This document shows, piece by piece, positions 5,941 to 7,979 of a DNA stretch of 7,979 bases (its first letter is position 1; the number at the start of each line of letters is the position of its first letter). Below the pieces are notes generated by a model that was not told the origin of the DNA, ran no database searches, and saw nothing but the letters and a program-made list of their open reading frames with translations. Made by a program: the position numbers and the translations under genes. The stretch covers positions 1-7,979 of the forward strand of contig CAIYZZ010000188.1 of assembly GCA_903930805.1 (NCBI GenBank). Direction: 5' to 3'. The DNA comes from an uncultured Rhodocyclaceae bacterium. GTDB lineage: Bacteria > Pseudomonadota > Gammaproteobacteria > Burkholderiales > Rhodocyclaceae.

Positions 5941-6820
5941 CGTTTGCCTCGTGTTTGCCGATGTTTCCGGCAGCACGCAGCTTTATGAAAAGCTCGGCGA
6001 TGCCGGGGCGCTGGCCGCCGTCGAGCGCTGCATCGGCGCCATGACGCGCGCGACGCAGCTCAACAAGGGGCGGGTAGTCAAGACGATCGGCGACGAGGTG
6101 ATGGCGGTGTTCGATAGCGCCGCCCAGGGCATGCAGGCGGCCAGCGAGATGCAGCAGCGCATCGACGAGCTGCCGCCTCCTGCGCCGGGGGTCAAGCTGG
6201 CTATCCGTGCCGGTTTCCACTTCGGCTCGGCCTTGCTCGACAATAACGATGTCTTTGGCGACACAGTGAATACGGCGGCGCGCATGGCCGGGCTGGCGAA
6301 GGCCGGCCAGATCATCACGACCGCAGAAACCGTGGCCACCTTGCCCGAGTTGTTGCGGCAGTCATGCCGCGAGATCGATGCCCTGGCCGTCAAGGGCAAG
6401 GCTGAAAATATCCACGTCTGCGAGGTGATCTGGCAGGAGGGTGCCGAACTGACCATGATGAGCACGCGCATGGCGCCGGCCGCGCCGATGGACATTCGGA
6501 TCAGGTTGCGGCATGGCGCTGATGAGCTGATCCTCGGCCCGGCGCGTCCGCTGGTGACGCTGGGGCGCGATGCGGCTTGCGACGTGGTGATCCGTGATCC
6601 GCGCGCTTCGCGCACCCACGCAAAGATCGAGCGGCGGCGCGACAAATTCGTGCTGGTCGACATGAGCAGCAACGGCACCTTTGTCACTTTTCAGGGTGAG
6701 GCCGAGGTCGCTCTGAAGCGCGAGGAAACTACCCTGCGCGGCAGTGGTCATGTCGCCTTCGGGCATAGCAGCAACTCGACCGAAAATGTCGAGCTGCTGC
6801 AGTTTGCCATCGAAGGCTGA
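5906..6820 (+). CDS. Class III adenylate/guanylate cyclase with C-terminal FHA domain
   Basis: 304 residues, soluble. The cyclase homology domain (about 12-180) keeps the catalytic set: metal-binding Asp19 (FADVSGST) and Asp63 (KTIGDEV), purine-contacting Lys59 and Asp115 (DVFGDTVN), and the transition-state pair Asn122 and Arg126 (VNTAARM). The Lys/Asp pair favours ATP as substrate and cAMP as product. An FHA domain follows (about 197-295) with GRD at 220-222, SRTH at 235-238 and SSNGTF at 254-259, the phosphothreonine-binding pattern. The protein may therefore couple cyclase output to Thr phosphorylation of itself or a partner; no Ser/Thr kinase is visible in the window. The ATG at 5906 is the only upstream start possible, because an in-frame TAA lies at 5894-5896. 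It overlaps the end of coaX by 35 bp and opens with eight consecutive Thr codons. The ribosome-binding site is weak, so coupling to coaX is likely. Confidence 0.93.
   Translation: MTTTTTTTTARDVCLVFADVSGSTQLYEKLGDAGALAAVERCIGAMTRATQLNKGRVVKTIGDEVMAVFDSAAQGMQAASEMQQRIDELPPPAPGVKLAIRAGFHFGSALLDNNDVFGDTVNTAARMAGLAKAGQIITTAETVATLPELLRQSCREIDALAVKGKAENIHVCEVIWQEGAELTMMSTRMAPAAPMDIRIRLRHGADELILGPARPLVTLGRDAACDVVIRDPRASRTHAKIERRRDKFVLVDMSSNGTFVTFQGEAEVALKREETTLRGSGHVAFGHSSNSTENVELLQFAIEG
5909..5932 (+). repeat. Short ACAACC-type tandem repeat, coding in two frames
   Basis: Twenty-four bases built from ACA, ACC and ACT triplets lie inside the coaX/cyclase overlap. One frame reads eight Thr codons at the cyclase N-terminus; the other reads the Asn/His run at the CoaX C-terminus. 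Gain or loss of whole triplets would lengthen or shorten both proteins without breaking either frame. Confidence 0.85.
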
Positions 6821-6841
6821 TGCCTCTGCTCCCCCGCCGTT

Positions 6842-7979
6842 TCAGATACTGATCCTCTTCAGCTTTTCCGGGTTGCGAATCACGTTTTCGCGGCGTGGCG
6901 GCGGCGCAGTCATGAGTGAAGCCGCCGGCAGGGCATCGAGCTTGCCCAGGGTTTCGGGCGCGGCGCAGCTGGCCTCGAATGCCAGCGTTACCTCGCTGCC
7001 GTTCTTGGCCGTGACATTGAGGCAGGTCTTGCCCAGCTTCTGGTTGATCGGCGCGACCAGGCCCGCGGCGACCAGATCGGCCGGATCGGTCAGCCCACCG
7101 GAGATTTCGGCCGCGTAACGCGCTTCGGTCGACGATGAATTTTCCAGTGTGATGGCCAGCACCGGGCGCAGGCCGGTGAACTCGCGTAGCAATGCCTGTG
7201 CGGTTTCCTTGCCGGGCAGGCCCTGCAACTTGAGCGCGACCTTCTGGCCGACAAAGTTGAAATGTTGCAGGAAGAAGTTCTTCGAGAATTCTTCGCCGAT
7301 CAGCTTGCCGACATCGCGCAGCGCCTGGTCTTCGGTCGCCCAGCTCTGTTTTTCGGGAATCTGGGTGTTGTAGTAAATCTCCTCGCCACTCTTTTTGTCG
7401 GTGCATTTCACCGTCCATGAGGTCAGCACGAACTTTTCGATGGTGATGCCCGAAGCTTCCAGCGTGTGCTGGAGTTTCTTGAACTTGGCTTCACCGGCAA
7501 CCGCAAAGTCGGCAAGGTTGCCCTGGTCGTCGTTCATCAGGCGGAAGCCGAAGGACTGGATGCGTTCCTTGAGGAGGTTCTCGGCGACCGGCGAGCGCGG
7601 CGCGGGGGCATTCGGGTCACCCGCGCTTTGCGCGCTACGGGCGTTGATGGCCACGGCAATCTTCGGATCGCCATTGTTGCGGATGAACTCGACGCGCTCT
7701 TCGCGCGACATCTGGTTGAGCGATTTCTGCACCTGGCGGACATTGACGGTGGCGCGTGCGGTGAGCGACATCAAGCCGTCCTTGCCCTGCTGCGGTGCCT
7801 GTTCTTCGCGCATGGCCTGGATGAAGCTGCCGCTGTTGGCGAGCAACTTGGCCTGGATCAGGCCGTAGTTCTGGGTCAGGGAGTTCTGTTCGATATAGAG
7901 GGCCGCAGCTTTTTCCACCAGCTGGCGGCGGGCATCCTCGCGCAGATCGGCCTGCATCAAGCCCTGATCCTGTTTGTAG
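6842..7979 (-). CDS. Uncharacterised protein, C-terminal part; LPP20/FlgT-like N-terminal region (partial)
   Basis: The frame is open to the right edge, giving 378 visible residues. I cannot name it. Visible residues about 8-95 resemble the LPP20/FlgT-N fold pattern: a long helix with paired Ala/Arg (DARRQLVEKAAALYI), a glycine-poor middle with LLANSGSFIQA, then a strand of the form DGLMSLTARATVNV. A second segment starts with PKIAVAINAR, has a Pro/Ala-rich loop, then AENLLKERIQSFGFRLMND. A later segment (FVLTSWTVKCTDKKSGEEIYY) looks like a beta hairpin common in envelope proteins. The C-terminus is basic (RRENVIRNPEKLKRISI). Three cysteines are visible and no membrane helix. An internal ATG at 7957 has a nearby AGGG, but the conserved-looking fold seems to begin before it, so the gene probably continues outside the window. 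It converges on the cyclase gene with 21 bp between stops and no visible terminator hairpin. That it is a real gene is likely; its role is unknown. Confidence 0.7.
   Translation of the reverse strand, partial: YKQDQGLMQADLREDARRQLVEKAAALYIEQNSLTQNYGLIQAKLLANSGSFIQAMREEQAPQQGKDGLMSLTARATVNVRQVQKSLNQMSREERVEFIRNNGDPKIAVAINARSAQSAGDPNAPAPRSPVAENLLKERIQSFGFRLMNDDQGNLADFAVAGEAKFKKLQHTLEASGITIEKFVLTSWTVKCTDKKSGEEIYYNTQIPEKQSWATEDQALRDVGKLIGEEFSKNFFLQHFNFVGQKVALKLQGLPGKETAQALLREFTGLRPVLAITLENSSSTEARYAAEISGGLTDPADLVAAGLVAPINQKLGKTCLNVTAKNGSEVTLAFEASCAAPETLGKLDALPAASLMTAPPPRRENVIRNPEKLKRISI

Noticed and set aside
5983..6687. 234-codon minus-strand open frame
   Set aside because: It is antisense to the cyclase-FHA gene, which carries complete catalytic and FHA motifs.
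6729..7418. 229-codon minus-strand open frame overlapping the end of the cyclase gene
   Set aside because: It is frame-shifted relative to the larger minus-strand gene and rich in Arg/Gly with no motif; the larger frame has the better protein-like pattern.

Overview
The window looks like a chromosomal stretch of a GC-rich betaproteobacterium. Rhodocyclales or a relative is plausible, because a helix-turn-helix-less BirA followed by a type III pantothenate kinase (CoaX) is a common betaproteobacterial pairing. The lineage is an inference from gene content and base composition; there is no rRNA or other marker gene here. Coding density is very high, with no gap over about 22 bp, and I see no tRNA, rRNA, IS element or CRISPR array.

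Region 1 (about 1-4405, minus strand) is one tightly packed sensory operon read right to left: a protein with two receiver domains, the first missing its phosphoacceptor Asp; a 647-residue TonB-dependent outer-membrane receptor; a periplasmic YfiR-family (DUF4154) protein; and a membrane histidine kinase with a CHASE8-like sensor, HAMP and HisKA, cut by the left edge. Gaps are 22, 20 and 6 bp. The set resembles the YfiB-YfiN-YfiR system with both ends exchanged. The outer-membrane partner is a TonB receptor instead of an OmpA-like lipoprotein, and the inner-membrane output is phosphotransfer instead of a GGDEF cyclase. Inferred signal path: ligand or transport state at the receptor, then YfiR, then the CHASE8 kinase, then the second receiver of the dual-REC protein.

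Region 2 (4427-6820, plus strand) diverges from region 1 across only 21 bp and holds birA, coaX and a class III nucleotide cyclase fused to an FHA domain, with overlapping ends (4 bp and 35 bp). BirA and CoaX serve cofactor metabolism (biotin attachment, CoA synthesis). The cyclase-FHA protein is a signalling protein that shares their transcript. The 21-bp divergent gap contains two overlapping, oppositely directed -10-like hexamers, each about one -10-to-start distance from its ATG.

Region 3 (6842-7979, minus strand) converges on region 2 with a 21-bp gap. It is the C-terminal 378 residues of an uncharacterised protein whose first visible part resembles the LPP20/FlgT N-terminal fold.

By eye the left 3.6 kb is less GC-rich than the rest, so the receptor/YfiR/kinase part may have a different history from the dual-receiver gene and the housekeeping genes.
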